Of a stretch of 58,476 nucleotides of DNA, positions 30,812 to 39,252 are shown piece after piece. A program made the position numbers and the translations under genes. How positions within the stretch are numbered: position 1 is the stretch's first letter; each line of letters starts with the position of its first letter. Source of the DNA: Gammaproteobacteria bacterium (GTDB taxonomy: Bacteria; Pseudomonadota; Gammaproteobacteria; Enterobacterales; Psychrobiaceae); the NCBI GenBank assembly GCA_013214965.1, contig JABSRU010000029.1, positions 1 to 58,476 on the forward strand. Reading direction: 5' to 3'. The notes below the pieces were generated by a model that was given only the letters and a program-made list of their open reading frames with translations, was not told where the DNA came from and searched no databases.

Positions 30812-32740
30812 ATGCAATACCACTTAAATGGTTTCAAACCCGGTAACTATCAAATCCCAGATTCAGTTCGGAAGCCAGCCCCTACTCTACCTATTTTAGA
30901 TCTCCCAAAGGAAGTCGATGTATTAATTGTAGGTGGTGGACCGGCAGGATTAGCGATGGCCAGGCAAATGTCTGAGTTCACTGACGTTACAACATGTATT
31001 GTTGATTTAGAAACTGGTCCTTTAATTTTTGGGCGTGCTGATGGAATATCTTGTCGTACAATGGAGATTATGGAAGGTTTTAACAGCTGTGAAATGGTTG
31101 TTAAAGAAGCTTACCGGTTAAATCAGAATACGTTCTGGGAGCCTGATAGTATAAAACCTGAACACATAAAGCGTACACATAAAATTCCTGATGCAAGAAT
31201 TGGTCTGTCTGAATTTGCACATGGAATTGTTAACCAAGCACGACTTCATGAATTATTATTGGAAGGCATGAAGAATTCAGTCACGCACCTTGTTCCCCAT
31301 TACAGCCGTCGATTGCTTGAATTAGATGTTGATCCTAACCTCACCCAAGATTTAAACGCACACCCTATTACTGCAACATTTGGGTTAAATGATGACGCTC
31401 AATCACCCAAAACCGAAACTGTTCGAGCCAAGTACGTTGTTGGCTGTGATGGAGCAAGAAGTGCTGTTCGAAGAGGTTTATCAATAACTTTAGAAGGTGA
31501 CTCAGCAAACAAAGCTTGGGGGGTCATGGATCTTTTATTAGTGACAGACTTTCCAGATATTAGAGTTAAAAGCTTTATCCAATCAAAAGAACACGGTGCT
31601 GTAATGACTATTCCGCGAGAAGGCGGTTATTTAGTTAGATTTTATATAGAGCTTGGTCTATTGAATAAAGATCAACGTGCGTCAGACCTTAACCTTAAAG
31701 CCGAAGATGTCATCGCAAAAGCACAACAAATTATGCATCCTTATAAATTAGATGTTAAGGAAGTTGCATGGTGGTCAATCTATGAGGTTGGACAACGAAT
31801 AGCAGATAGATTTGATGACACACCCGTTGGTAATCCAGAAGGCCTTATTCCACGTGCATTTGTTGCTGGTGATGCCTGCCATACACATAGCCCTAAAGGA
31901 GGCTGGGGCTTAAACACATCACTGCCAGACACCTTTAACCTGGGTTGGAAAGTTGCTTCTGTTTTGCAAGGTAAATGTAAGCCAAAGTTACTACAGACGT
32001 ACTCATCAGAGCGACGCAAAGTTGCTTTACAGTTAATCGAAGCAGATAGACAATTGTCAAAATTGGTGGCGACTTGCCCAACATCAGACGATGATGCACC
32101 TGAGGATAAAACTAATACGGCTGATATTGAGAAATTCATGGCGAGACAAAATGGTTTTGTTGCTGGCACAGCTATCGAGTATTACCCATCATATATCTGT
32201 ACTGGTCAAGAGAATCAGTATTTAGCTAGTGGATTTAAGATTGGTCAACGATTCCATTCAGCCGAGGCTATTCGAGTAGCAGATGGTGATCGACAACATT
32301 TGGGGCATCTGAATAAAGCTGATGGTCGCTGGCGCATTTTCATTTTTGGCAACAAACAAAATCCGGTAGAAAGCTCTTCCGAGTCATACAAGCTTGTCCA
32401 GTTTCTTGCGAACTCTGAATTTTCACCCGTACAAAAATACACCGAATACCTTGCAGACATTGACTCTGTTATTGATATTTATGCAGTATTTCAGCAACAA
32501 GACTTATCAATTGAAGATATGCCTGACTTTTTATGGCCAGCAAAAGGCAAGTATGGCTTGAGAGATTACGAAAAAGTTTTCCATGCAGAAAAAGGTAATG
32601 ACATATTTGAGCTCCGTAACATAGATCGCTCTAACGGATGTATGGTCGTAGTAAGACCAGACCAGCACATTGCCAATATCTTGCCTCTCAACGCATACGA
32701 CGAATTAACTCAGTTTTTTGACGAGTTTATGATTTCCTAA
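30812..32740 (+). CDS. FAD-dependent aromatic hydroxylase, MobA/PheA type
   Basis: A class A flavoprotein monooxygenase of 642 residues. It has the dinucleotide motif GGGPAG (41-46), the DG motif GCDGARSAVRR (about 212) and the GD motif GDACHTHSPKGGWGLN (about 353), then a C-terminal thioredoxin-like domain. Overall it resembles 3-hydroxybenzoate 4-hydroxylase (MobA) and phenol 2-monooxygenase. The family's usual KAGQGMN is KGGWGLN here, so the active-site rim differs. Beside an HpaA-like regulator and with hpaBC absent, it may hydroxylate tyramine, 4-hydroxyphenylacetate or 3-hydroxyphenylacetate to the catechol; this is inferred. AGGAG lies 8 nt before the ATG. Confidence 0.85.
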   Translation: MQYHLNGFKPGNYQIPDSVRKPAPTLPILDLPKEVDVLIVGGGPAGLAMARQMSEFTDVTTCIVDLETGPLIFGRADGISCRTMEIMEGFNSCEMVVKEAYRLNQNTFWEPDSIKPEHIKRTHKIPDARIGLSEFAHGIVNQARLHELLLEGMKNSVTHLVPHYSRRLLELDVDPNLTQDLNAHPITATFGLNDDAQSPKTETVRAKYVVGCDGARSAVRRGLSITLEGDSANKAWGVMDLLLVTDFPDIRVKSFIQSKEHGAVMTIPREGGYLVRFYIELGLLNKDQRASDLNLKAEDVIAKAQQIMHPYKLDVKEVAWWSIYEVGQRIADRFDDTPVGNPEGLIPRAFVAGDACHTHSPKGGWGLNTSLPDTFNLGWKVASVLQGKCKPKLLQTYSSERRKVALQLIEADRQLSKLVATCPTSDDDAPEDKTNTADIEKFMARQNGFVAGTAIEYYPSYICTGQENQYLASGFKIGQRFHSAEAIRVADGDRQHLGHLNKADGRWRIFIFGNKQNPVESSSESYKLVQFLANSEFSPVQKYTEYLADIDSVIDIYAVFQQQDLSIEDMPDFLWPAKGKYGLRDYEKVFHAEKGNDIFELRNIDRSNGCMVVVRPDQHIANILPLNAYDELTQFFDEFMIS

Positions 32741-33141
32741 AAAATCCTAAAGCATGCGTTTTATCGTAAAAATATGAACAAGGAAGTTCGACTACTTAAG
32801 CCTAGTTTTACATCAGATAAAGTGTTAATAACGACTTCATTCATCAAAGATTAAACAAGAGTGAGTTGGTCAATAAGGAGTATAAGGGTAACCGAAAAAT
32901 AAAATTTGAATAGATGACCAATACACTGAATATTGATCATTTTACAAAAATCATGGCTTGTTAGTCGCGGTTGAATACCTGTTATTTGAACTTTTAATCC
33001 CTGTAGGCTTGAGACTTACAGCCCCAGTTACTGTAGGCGACCCAAAGTAAACAGTGCCATAGGTACAAATATCATCATGACCTGTAATACACACCCAGCT
33101 CAACAGTAAGCGTTAATCTAGTATACAATTTATCAACCAGA
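32741..33141. other. Gap with a decayed reading frame and a short direct repeat
   Basis: On the minus strand an open run of about 50 codons ends at TGA 32951-32953 and reads coherently (ITGHDDICTYGTVYFGSP, then TVTGAVSLKPTGIK), but it lacks a start codon and ribosome binding site. It contains CTGTAGGC twice (33001-33008 and 33031-33038). It may be a piece of a dispersed repeat. The rest is AT-rich non-coding sequence. Confidence 0.35.
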
Positions 33142-34434
33142 TTAAAGACGATCAAATCGATATGGACTTGGATCAATGATGGGCTCAACGTTAGCAATTA
33201 AATCTGCAGCTAATTGTCCTGCAGCTGGACCGGTTCCAAAACCATGTCCAGAAAATGCGGTAGCTATCGTCAGACCTGGAATAGACTTAATCTTATCAAT
33301 AACAGGGTTAGAGTCAGGTGTCACATCAATAAGTCCCGCCCAAGCTTCTTCAATCTCTGCATCTTTAAAAGCAGGCCAAGCATTGCTAAGATTAGTTAAG
33401 GCCTGTTGGTTCAAATACGCATTAGGTTCAGGGTCGTTGACGCGAATTTTTTCAAAAGGTGAAGGTCCTTTGGGCCCCCATTGTCGAGAAAGTCCTAAAT
33501 CTTTAAAGAAGCGGCTGCCAATTTTTATTTTTAAGAAGCTGTATTGCGTGCGAAGTTGCTCAAGGTATCGATGACCAATTAAAAAATGATCAAGGACTAT
33601 AGGGGCATCAAGTTTACCCCGTTGGGTGATAATAAAACCACCATCTTTATGCTTTCTAAAAGAAAAGTCTGGCCCACCAACAGCGATGTCAGTTGGTCCT
33701 TCCATTGGTTTTGTTCGTAATACAGAACAAATTAATGGCAATGTTGGTAATGAAACACCAAGGTTTCCTAAGAAACGTCTAGACCACGCTCCACCCGCTA
33801 GCAATACTTGGTCGCAACGAATTTCACCTATTTCAGTCATTACACCACTGATTTTTCCGTCTGTTTTAGATAAGGTTCGAACTGCGCAATTTTGAATAAT
33901 AATGGCACCTTTTTCAACCGCCGCTTTAGCAATTGCTGAGGCAGCAACATCAGGTTCTGCATAACCATCAGAAGGAGTATAGAGACCACCAAGCCACTGA
34001 CTTTTTCCGCCAGGTATTAATTTATCAACTTCTTGTGCACTTAGCATTTTTGAGTCTAGTGAAAGCGATTCTACTGATTTTAACCAATTTTTATGCATTG
34101 ACATCTGCGCTTCAGTGTTCGCCAAAAAAATAATACCTGCTTGCTTATAACCGACATCACGTCCAATTCGACGGGGCATTTCCCTCCACAGGCGATCGGC
34201 AGCTACGGCTAACGGCACATCATGTAAATGACGGCTGGTCTTACGTATCCAGCCTAAATTCCGTGAAGACTGCTCCCCGCCAACCTGACCCTTTTCCAAT
34301 AACACTACCGGAATATTTCGCTCAGCCAAAGCAAGGGCTGCAGTGACACCGACAATACCACCACCAATGATCACTACGCTTGTTGAATCGGGAAGTTGAT
34401 CTTGTGTTTCAACTGCTTCGAGTGTTTTAGTCAT
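33142..34434 (-). CDS. DAO-family FAD-dependent amine/amino-acid oxidoreductase
   Basis: 430 residues with the Rossmann motif GGGIVG (24-29), LLEKGQVGGEQSSRNLGW near 45-62 where FAD is bound in DadA-like enzymes, and a C-terminal FAD block FSGHGFGTGPAAGQLAADLI. The DAO family oxidises amines or amino acids. It is the third gene of an operon with an OCD-fold protein and a RidA-like protein, a set found in tyramine/dopamine (tyn) clusters of other proteobacteria. I infer oxidative deamination of an aromatic amine to the arylacetaldehyde. AGGA precedes the ATG. Confidence 0.8.
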   Translation of the reverse strand: MTKTLEAVETQDQLPDSTSVVIIGGGIVGVTAALALAERNIPVVLLEKGQVGGEQSSRNLGWIRKTSRHLHDVPLAVAADRLWREMPRRIGRDVGYKQAGIIFLANTEAQMSMHKNWLKSVESLSLDSKMLSAQEVDKLIPGGKSQWLGGLYTPSDGYAEPDVAASAIAKAAVEKGAIIIQNCAVRTLSKTDGKISGVMTEIGEIRCDQVLLAGGAWSRRFLGNLGVSLPTLPLICSVLRTKPMEGPTDIAVGGPDFSFRKHKDGGFIITQRGKLDAPIVLDHFLIGHRYLEQLRTQYSFLKIKIGSRFFKDLGLSRQWGPKGPSPFEKIRVNDPEPNAYLNQQALTNLSNAWPAFKDAEIEEAWAGLIDVTPDSNPVIDKIKSIPGLTIATAFSGHGFGTGPAAGQLAADLIANVEPIIDPSPYRFDRL

Positions 34435-34493
34435 AAATTAATTCCTGAAGGTTAAGGGATCAGAACTCTTGTTCAAACATCTTCTTCTTACCA

Positions 34494-34913
34494 TTAGCTA
34501 ATAGTGATTTCTTTAACATATGCAGTAGAAGCACCGCGGTATGCAGTTACTTCTACTTCAACTTTATACGTTGTTGAACCTAGTGGTGGACAAGTTGCTG
34601 TTGATACTGGGTTAACTCCTTTAAATTTAGTGCCAATATAGGCCATAACATCATGAATATCTTTTGGATTTTGGATAAAAACATGAGATACAATAACATC
34701 AGCAAGCGTAGCATCTACTGCAGCAAGAGCACGTTCAATGTTGTTGAAAACTTGTTCTGTTTGCTCGATAACACCTTCTGGAATTTCTTGTGTGTCTGGG
34801 TTACGACCCGCACTGTTAGAAACGTAAATCATGTTATCAACCATCACTAAACGAGAGTAACTGGCGATTTCTTCAAATTTTGAACCTGTTTTAACTTTAA
34901 CAATCTGCGTCAT
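34494..34913 (-). CDS. RidA-family protein
   Basis: 139 residues with the YjgF/RidA fold. Archetypal RidA hydrolyses reactive enamine/imine intermediates using Arg105 in the motif PARS. Here the aligned stretch is PVST (102-105), so Arg is replaced by Ser104 and classical deaminase activity is doubtful. It belongs to a divergent Rid subgroup that often accompanies FAD-dependent amine oxidases. It is the middle gene of the OCD-RidA-DAO operon (93 bp after OCD, 59 bp before DAO). Confidence 0.85.
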   Translation of the reverse strand: MTQIVKVKTGSKFEEIASYSRLVMVDNMIYVSNSAGRNPDTQEIPEGVIEQTEQVFNNIERALAAVDATLADVIVSHVFIQNPKDIHDVMAYIGTKFKGVNPVSTATCPPLGSTTYKVEVEVTAYRGASTAYVKEITIS

Positions 34914-35006
34914 TTTATTTTCCTACAATTTCATTTTACATAATGATCATATGGGTCTACTGAATCATGCGCAGTACACCTTAGAAACTTTTCGTTGTAC
35001 ATTTTT

Positions 35007-36146
35007 CTAACGTAATACGGGCTCGTCCCATAAATTAAGTTTCACACCAATGCCCTTTTCTAAAGCATTACGGTAAACCACGGTGGCCCATGCAACATCT
35101 TCCACTGGCATGCCGCCCACAGAGAGAATAATGATTTCTTCATCGTTTTGACGACCGGGGGCATTTCCTGAAACAATTTTCCCAAGATCTTCTAAATCGT
35201 CCATACTCAGCTGACCTTCTTCGACCATATCCATATAACGCATACCGATAAGAGGAATAACATGATGAGCTGGTTTCGGTACTTCTTCATACCAAGCTTC
35301 ATATAAACCTGTATTATCAAGCACTTTACGTACATCTAACTTTCCCATTTCAGCATCTAAACTACAGCTTGCTGGCATAGCTAAAAAAGCACCCGGTTTA
35401 ATCCATTCACGCTTAACAATAGGATAAGTTGTTGGATCACCTACTTCGCCAGAGTTGCAATAACTCACTAAATCTGAATCACGAACTACCGCTTCAATAC
35501 TGTCTACTGTTTGGATCGTCGTTATCTGAGGAAAGATTTCTTTTATCCAAGCGATAAAGCTATCTAAATTTTTCTGTCCTCGACCTCTTACTTTAATTGT
35601 GTCAACTTTAGGACAAGCGGCAATAAATGCAGCAACAGTTGTTTTACCCATGACACCGGGACCTAGCAGACCAATTACTTTTGAATCTTTTCTGGCAAGA
35701 TGTCGAGCCCCTACTCCAGGAATCGCACCGGTTCGGTAAGCGGAAAGCAAGTTAGCTGACATGTAGGCTAAAGGAGCCCCAGTATCAATGTCATTTAGAA
35801 TCATCATCAAAATAGAACGTGGTAATCCCTTTTCACGGTTTGCTATGTTTGAGCTATACCATTTCACACCAGACGTTTGGAAATTACCTCCAAGATAAGC
35901 TGGCATCGCCATCAAACGACGATCTGCTGTTGGTTTAGGCATCGTTGGAAAAGGTGACTCTTCAGGAAAGGTAATCATTGCACCGTGAGAATCATTGTTT
36001 GGACCAGCCATACGGTAGTCACCTTGATACAAGAGTGTAAACATCTCTTCCATAGTATCCACACAAAGCAGCATATCTGTAACGCCGGCTTTAATCATGT
36101 CAGGTTCAGAAAGGTATATAAAATCAATCTTAGTGTTTTCAGACAT
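35007..36146 (-). CDS. Ornithine cyclodeaminase-fold protein (tyramine-oxidase subunit B-like)
   Basis: 379 residues of the OCD/mu-crystallin superfamily: the N-terminal GVKWYSSN substrate lysine region, the Rossmann motif LGPGVMG and the C-terminal GNAPGRQNDEEIIILSVGG block. Proteins of this group next to a DAO-family flavoenzyme and RidA have been named tyramine oxidase subunit B in other proteobacteria; I use that name cautiously. It is the first gene of the operon. Its 390-bp upstream region is shared with the divergent LuxR-type gene and holds an island palindrome. Confidence 0.8.
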   Translation of the reverse strand: MSENTKIDFIYLSEPDMIKAGVTDMLLCVDTMEEMFTLLYQGDYRMAGPNNDSHGAMITFPEESPFPTMPKPTADRRLMAMPAYLGGNFQTSGVKWYSSNIANREKGLPRSILMMILNDIDTGAPLAYMSANLLSAYRTGAIPGVGARHLARKDSKVIGLLGPGVMGKTTVAAFIAACPKVDTIKVRGRGQKNLDSFIAWIKEIFPQITTIQTVDSIEAVVRDSDLVSYCNSGEVGDPTTYPIVKREWIKPGAFLAMPASCSLDAEMGKLDVRKVLDNTGLYEAWYEEVPKPAHHVIPLIGMRYMDMVEEGQLSMDDLEDLGKIVSGNAPGRQNDEEIIILSVGGMPVEDVAWATVVYRNALEKGIGVKLNLWDEPVLR

Positions 36147-36539
36147 AGTTTTTCCTATATTAAATGGGTTATCTTTTTCGTATTAATTTAACGTTGTTAT
36201 CTACAAATTTAGATTAATCTGGCTATTGCTACCATTAAGAATAAAAATCAACTGAATTACATGCCTATTTTATCTAGCGTAAGCAATTTATATATATCCC
36301 CTTAGGGACATTTTTAATTTAACTATTAAACTGTAGTGGAAGAGTAATACGATATAGAGCGATAAACTGTTGAGTATTTGTGTGAACTCTTTCTCGAAAG
36401 ACTAGCCACAACGCCTAAGTATTAACTTGATTAACATGTTAAGTATGATAAAAAGGTAGATATTGAATTAGCTTTTACTAAAAATGCCTCAATAAAAAGT
36501 GTTCGATACACAAACGACTGAAGAATGGGAGTGCAGTGA
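36147..36539. promoter_or_regulatory. Divergent control region between OCD operon and LuxR-type gene
   Basis: Non-coding, AT-rich. It contains the palindrome TTAACATGTTAA (36431-36442). GGGAG at about 36527 is the ribosome binding site of the LuxR-type gene. No other gene is visible. Confidence 0.5.
36431..36442. promoter_or_regulatory. Palindrome TTAACATGTTAA upstream of LuxR-type gene and OCD operon
   Basis: A perfect 12-bp palindrome, 98 bp before the LuxR-type ATG and 285 bp before the OCD start. The core is identical to the sites at 43797 and 51296. Confidence 0.6.
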
Positions 36540-37298
36540 ATGGTAAATACAAATCTATACGAAACTCTACCGTTTCTTATCCAAAGTATAGGTGAGCATT
36601 ATTTCTATGAACGAGTTACATGCTCTATTCAAGCATTAACCCCTATAGCTCATGCGAGAATCGTTAGCTATTCGCAAACACAGCGACCTGTTTTTTTAGG
36701 TGAAAACTCTCTGTCAGAAATTGACAAAATTTACTGTGAATCGGCGTATTTATTGGATCCGGTATACGACGATCTTTATGATAATAAAAATAAAGAATTC
36801 GTTACGTTAGATAGTCTCATCAATGATGACTTTAATGAATCAATTTACTATGACACTTTTTATCAACGCCTTGGTTGGTCTAATGAAACTAACATTGTTA
36901 TTGGTACCGACGATGACACAAAAATATGTATTGTTTATTCAACAAAGGATAATCATTTTTCTCAGCAATCTGCTAATAAAGAGTTAACACCCTATTTAGA
37001 TTCTATTAAAGCCGTAATTTTGACACACGAGCGAATGAGAGGCCTGATACAAAAAAATCAACAAATCGAGTGTGCCAGTTTAAATGATGAGAGTAAGCGC
37101 TACTCTCGACTTGACTCTCTTAATCTCACTAAACGAGAAAAAGAAATTGTCAATCTGATTTTAGACGGCTTTTCTTCTGCTGCCATTGCTGAAAAATGCT
37201 TCGTATCCCAAGGCACCGTTAAAAACCATCGTAAAAACATATACCGTAAACTTGGCATCAAGTCTCAAGCTCAATTATTTAGAAATTGTCTTCAGTAG
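36540..37298 (+). CDS. LuxR-type helix-turn-helix regulator
   Basis: 252 residues. The C-terminal HTH (about 188-250) has the LuxR signature LTKREKEIVNLILDGFSSAAIAEKC and VSQGTVKNHRKNIYRKLGI. The N-terminal 180 residues are a GAF/PAS-like sensor without the tryptophans and tyrosines of acyl-homoserine-lactone binding domains, so it is not a quorum sensor in the LuxI/LuxR sense. It diverges from the amine-oxidation operon and probably regulates it. GGGAG precedes the ATG. Confidence 0.8.
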   Translation: MVNTNLYETLPFLIQSIGEHYFYERVTCSIQALTPIAHARIVSYSQTQRPVFLGENSLSEIDKIYCESAYLLDPVYDDLYDNKNKEFVTLDSLINDDFNESIYYDTFYQRLGWSNETNIVIGTDDDTKICIVYSTKDNHFSQQSANKELTPYLDSIKAVILTHERMRGLIQKNQQIECASLNDESKRYSRLDSLNLTKREKEIVNLILDGFSSAAIAEKCFVSQGTVKNHRKNIYRKLGIKSQAQLFRNCLQ

Positions 37299-37571
37299 GT
37301 TTTTAGCTCTAGATTTTCTTAAATGACACCACTTAGTTGTCTAAATTAATAGCTCAATAATATCGATGATTGGAGAGCGACTTCCCAATAACTTGAATCT
37401 GTTTTTGATGAATATTTAATTGTTAATCAAAGGGGTAAATACAGATAATTAATAGAACACTCGCCTCAAAAAGAGGCGGATGCATAAAACTTAGATAGCG
37501 ACTTCTGTGAATGCTTTTTCTAGCACTGAAACAAGTTGATGTAGCAATGTCATAGCGAAGCACAAACTCTT

Positions 37572-38939
37572 TTATTTGGGGATATGCATAGATTGCGTTG
37601 TTGTGTACTCATGAAGCCCTTCTATACCAAATTCAACACCAATCCCTGAAGATTTTACACCGCCAAAAGGTATATGAGGTAACACCTGACCGTGTCCATT
37701 TATCCATACACTACCACTTTCAATTTGTGCGGCAATTTCTGTTGCCTTATCAATATCTTTAGACCAAACAGAACCACCTAAACCAAAATCAGATTTGTTT
37801 GCACTTTTAATAGCATCATCTACATTGCTATATTTTATGATGGGTAATGCAGGACCAAACTGTTCTTCATCAACGATTCTCATACCATCAGCAGCATCGG
37901 CAACTAGCGTCAATGGATAAAAATAACCATTACCCGTTGCGGCTTCGCCTCCACAAAGGATACGGGCACCAGATTTTTTAGCATCTTCAACTAACTCAGA
38001 AACCAGATCAAACTGGCCTTTATTTTGCACTGGCCCAAAGATATTATTCTCATCTAAACCGTCACCCATTGGCATGTTTGTGGCTATTTTAGTTAGCGCT
38101 TCACAAACTTCATCATAAACATCCTCATGAACGTATAAACGCTTTAATGCTGCGCATGTTTGCCCACCGTTTATAAATGCCCCCCAGAAAAGTCCTTCTG
38201 CTATTGCTTGAACATTGACATCAGGTAAAACAATCCCTGCATCATTACCACCTAACTCAAGCGTAAGTTTTTTTAGGCTATCAGAAGCGTTCTTCATGAC
38301 TAATTTACCCACAGGAGTAGAACCCGTAAAAACCACTTTTTGGATTTGTGGATGTGACGGCAACTGATGCCCTACATGTCCGGTTATTACGCTTAACACA
38401 CCTTTGGGAAGTACTTTATTAAGAATACTGACCATTAAGACAGTACTTAGTGGAGTTAAGTTCGCTGGTTTGATAACAGCCGTACAGCCAACACGGATAG
38501 CAGGTGCGATATGCCAAATAGCGATCATCAATGGCCAATTCCAAGGCGTAATTGAAGCAACAACCCCGACAGGTTTTCTGAATAGAATAGCTTTACGCTC
38601 ATCACTATCTTCTAAAACTTTATCTTCAATTTTCATACCTCCAGTTGCACGCAACCAACTAACACAAGCTTCGATTTCAAATTCAGAACCTAGCCCTTTT
38701 AAAGGTTTACCTTGTTCTAAAGTAAGTAATTTAGCTAACTCTTGTGTATGTACTTCCAGTAAATCAGCCATCTTATTTAGTGCGTTTACTCGGACAGCAT
38801 CTGACGTTTTAGACCATAATTTGAAAGCTTCATTTGCTTCTAATACGGTTTTTTCTAATTGTTCTTGGCTGGTATTCGGACAAGTATCAAATACTTCACC
38901 GGTTGATGGGTTGATGACGTCAAAAGTTGTTGAATTCAT
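37572..38939 (-). CDS. NAD(P)-dependent aldehyde dehydrogenase
   Basis: 455 residues of the ALDH superfamily: PWNWPLMIAIWHIAPA, the catalytic Glu in LELGGND (about 228), Cys262 in NGGQTCAALKR, and a complete C-terminal FGGVKSSGIG segment. It is somewhat shorter than typical ALDHs (about 490). Given the amine oxidase and Hpa genes on either side, its likely substrate is 4-hydroxy- or 3,4-dihydroxyphenylacetaldehyde (the TynC role). AGAGG lies 7 nt before the ATG. It is transcribed alone. Confidence 0.85.
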   Translation of the reverse strand: MNSTTFDVINPSTGEVFDTCPNTSQEQLEKTVLEANEAFKLWSKTSDAVRVNALNKMADLLEVHTQELAKLLTLEQGKPLKGLGSEFEIEACVSWLRATGGMKIEDKVLEDSDERKAILFRKPVGVVASITPWNWPLMIAIWHIAPAIRVGCTAVIKPANLTPLSTVLMVSILNKVLPKGVLSVITGHVGHQLPSHPQIQKVVFTGSTPVGKLVMKNASDSLKKLTLELGGNDAGIVLPDVNVQAIAEGLFWGAFINGGQTCAALKRLYVHEDVYDEVCEALTKIATNMPMGDGLDENNIFGPVQNKGQFDLVSELVEDAKKSGARILCGGEAATGNGYFYPLTLVADAADGMRIVDEEQFGPALPIIKYSNVDDAIKSANKSDFGLGGSVWSKDIDKATEIAAQIESGSVWINGHGQVLPHIPFGGVKSSGIGVEFGIEGLHEYTTTQSMHIPK

Positions 38940-39252
38940 AAATTACCTCTTAATTTTATATATATTTATTAAACTTTCACTTAAAACTAAGTACTATTAA
39001 CTGAGTGAAATAACGCCATTTTTGTGCGCAGCCCTACCAATACTTAAGCATTTCAGATGGTTAGCCTGGGTGAATGTATCTTTTTATCAATATGAATAAT
39101 CGTTTCATTTAAACATTAACAAGGTGATACCTAAAATTTTACTATCTAGTCTCCTGCTTTAGTCGTTATCAGAATGCTATGACAACATTTTAAAAACACC
39201 AACAATCTAAGCATGCTTAACCGGTTAATTAACACTAGATTGTAGGCAACAC
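38940..39252. other. Non-coding gap between hpaI and the aldehyde dehydrogenase gene
   Basis: No gene is seen. It includes the palindrome TTAACCGGTTAA (39217-39228) next to AAGCATGCTT, a relative of the island operator with a different centre. It should hold the promoter of the aldehyde dehydrogenase gene. Confidence 0.4.
39217..39228. promoter_or_regulatory. Variant palindrome TTAACCGGTTAA
   Basis: The half-sites TTAAC/GTTAA are the same as in the five core island sites, but the centre is CCGG-like rather than purine-pyrimidine. It lies 278 bp upstream of the aldehyde dehydrogenase start and 25 bp beyond the hpaI stop. A weak or former operator is possible. Confidence 0.35.

Noticed and set aside
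31780-32169. A 129-codon minus-strand ORF inside the flavin monooxygenase gene
   Set aside because: Antisense to the conserved GD-motif region; no start context.
33176-33574. A 132-codon plus-strand ORF opposite the DAO-family gene
   Set aside because: Fully antisense to a gene with clear FAD motifs; no independent support.
36540-37298. Quorum-sensing LuxR
   Set aside because: The N-terminal domain lacks the acyl-homoserine-lactone pocket signature and no luxI-type gene is present; only the HTH is LuxR-like.
37462-37478. CGCCTC/GAGGCG hairpin downstream of the aldehyde dehydrogenase gene as a terminator
   Set aside because: Only a 6-bp stem and no T-run on the minus strand; too weak to call.
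38404-39000. A 198-codon plus-strand ORF opposite the aldehyde dehydrogenase gene
   Set aside because: It is antisense to a strongly conserved ALDH, has no ribosome binding site and no recognisable domain; a shadow of codon bias.
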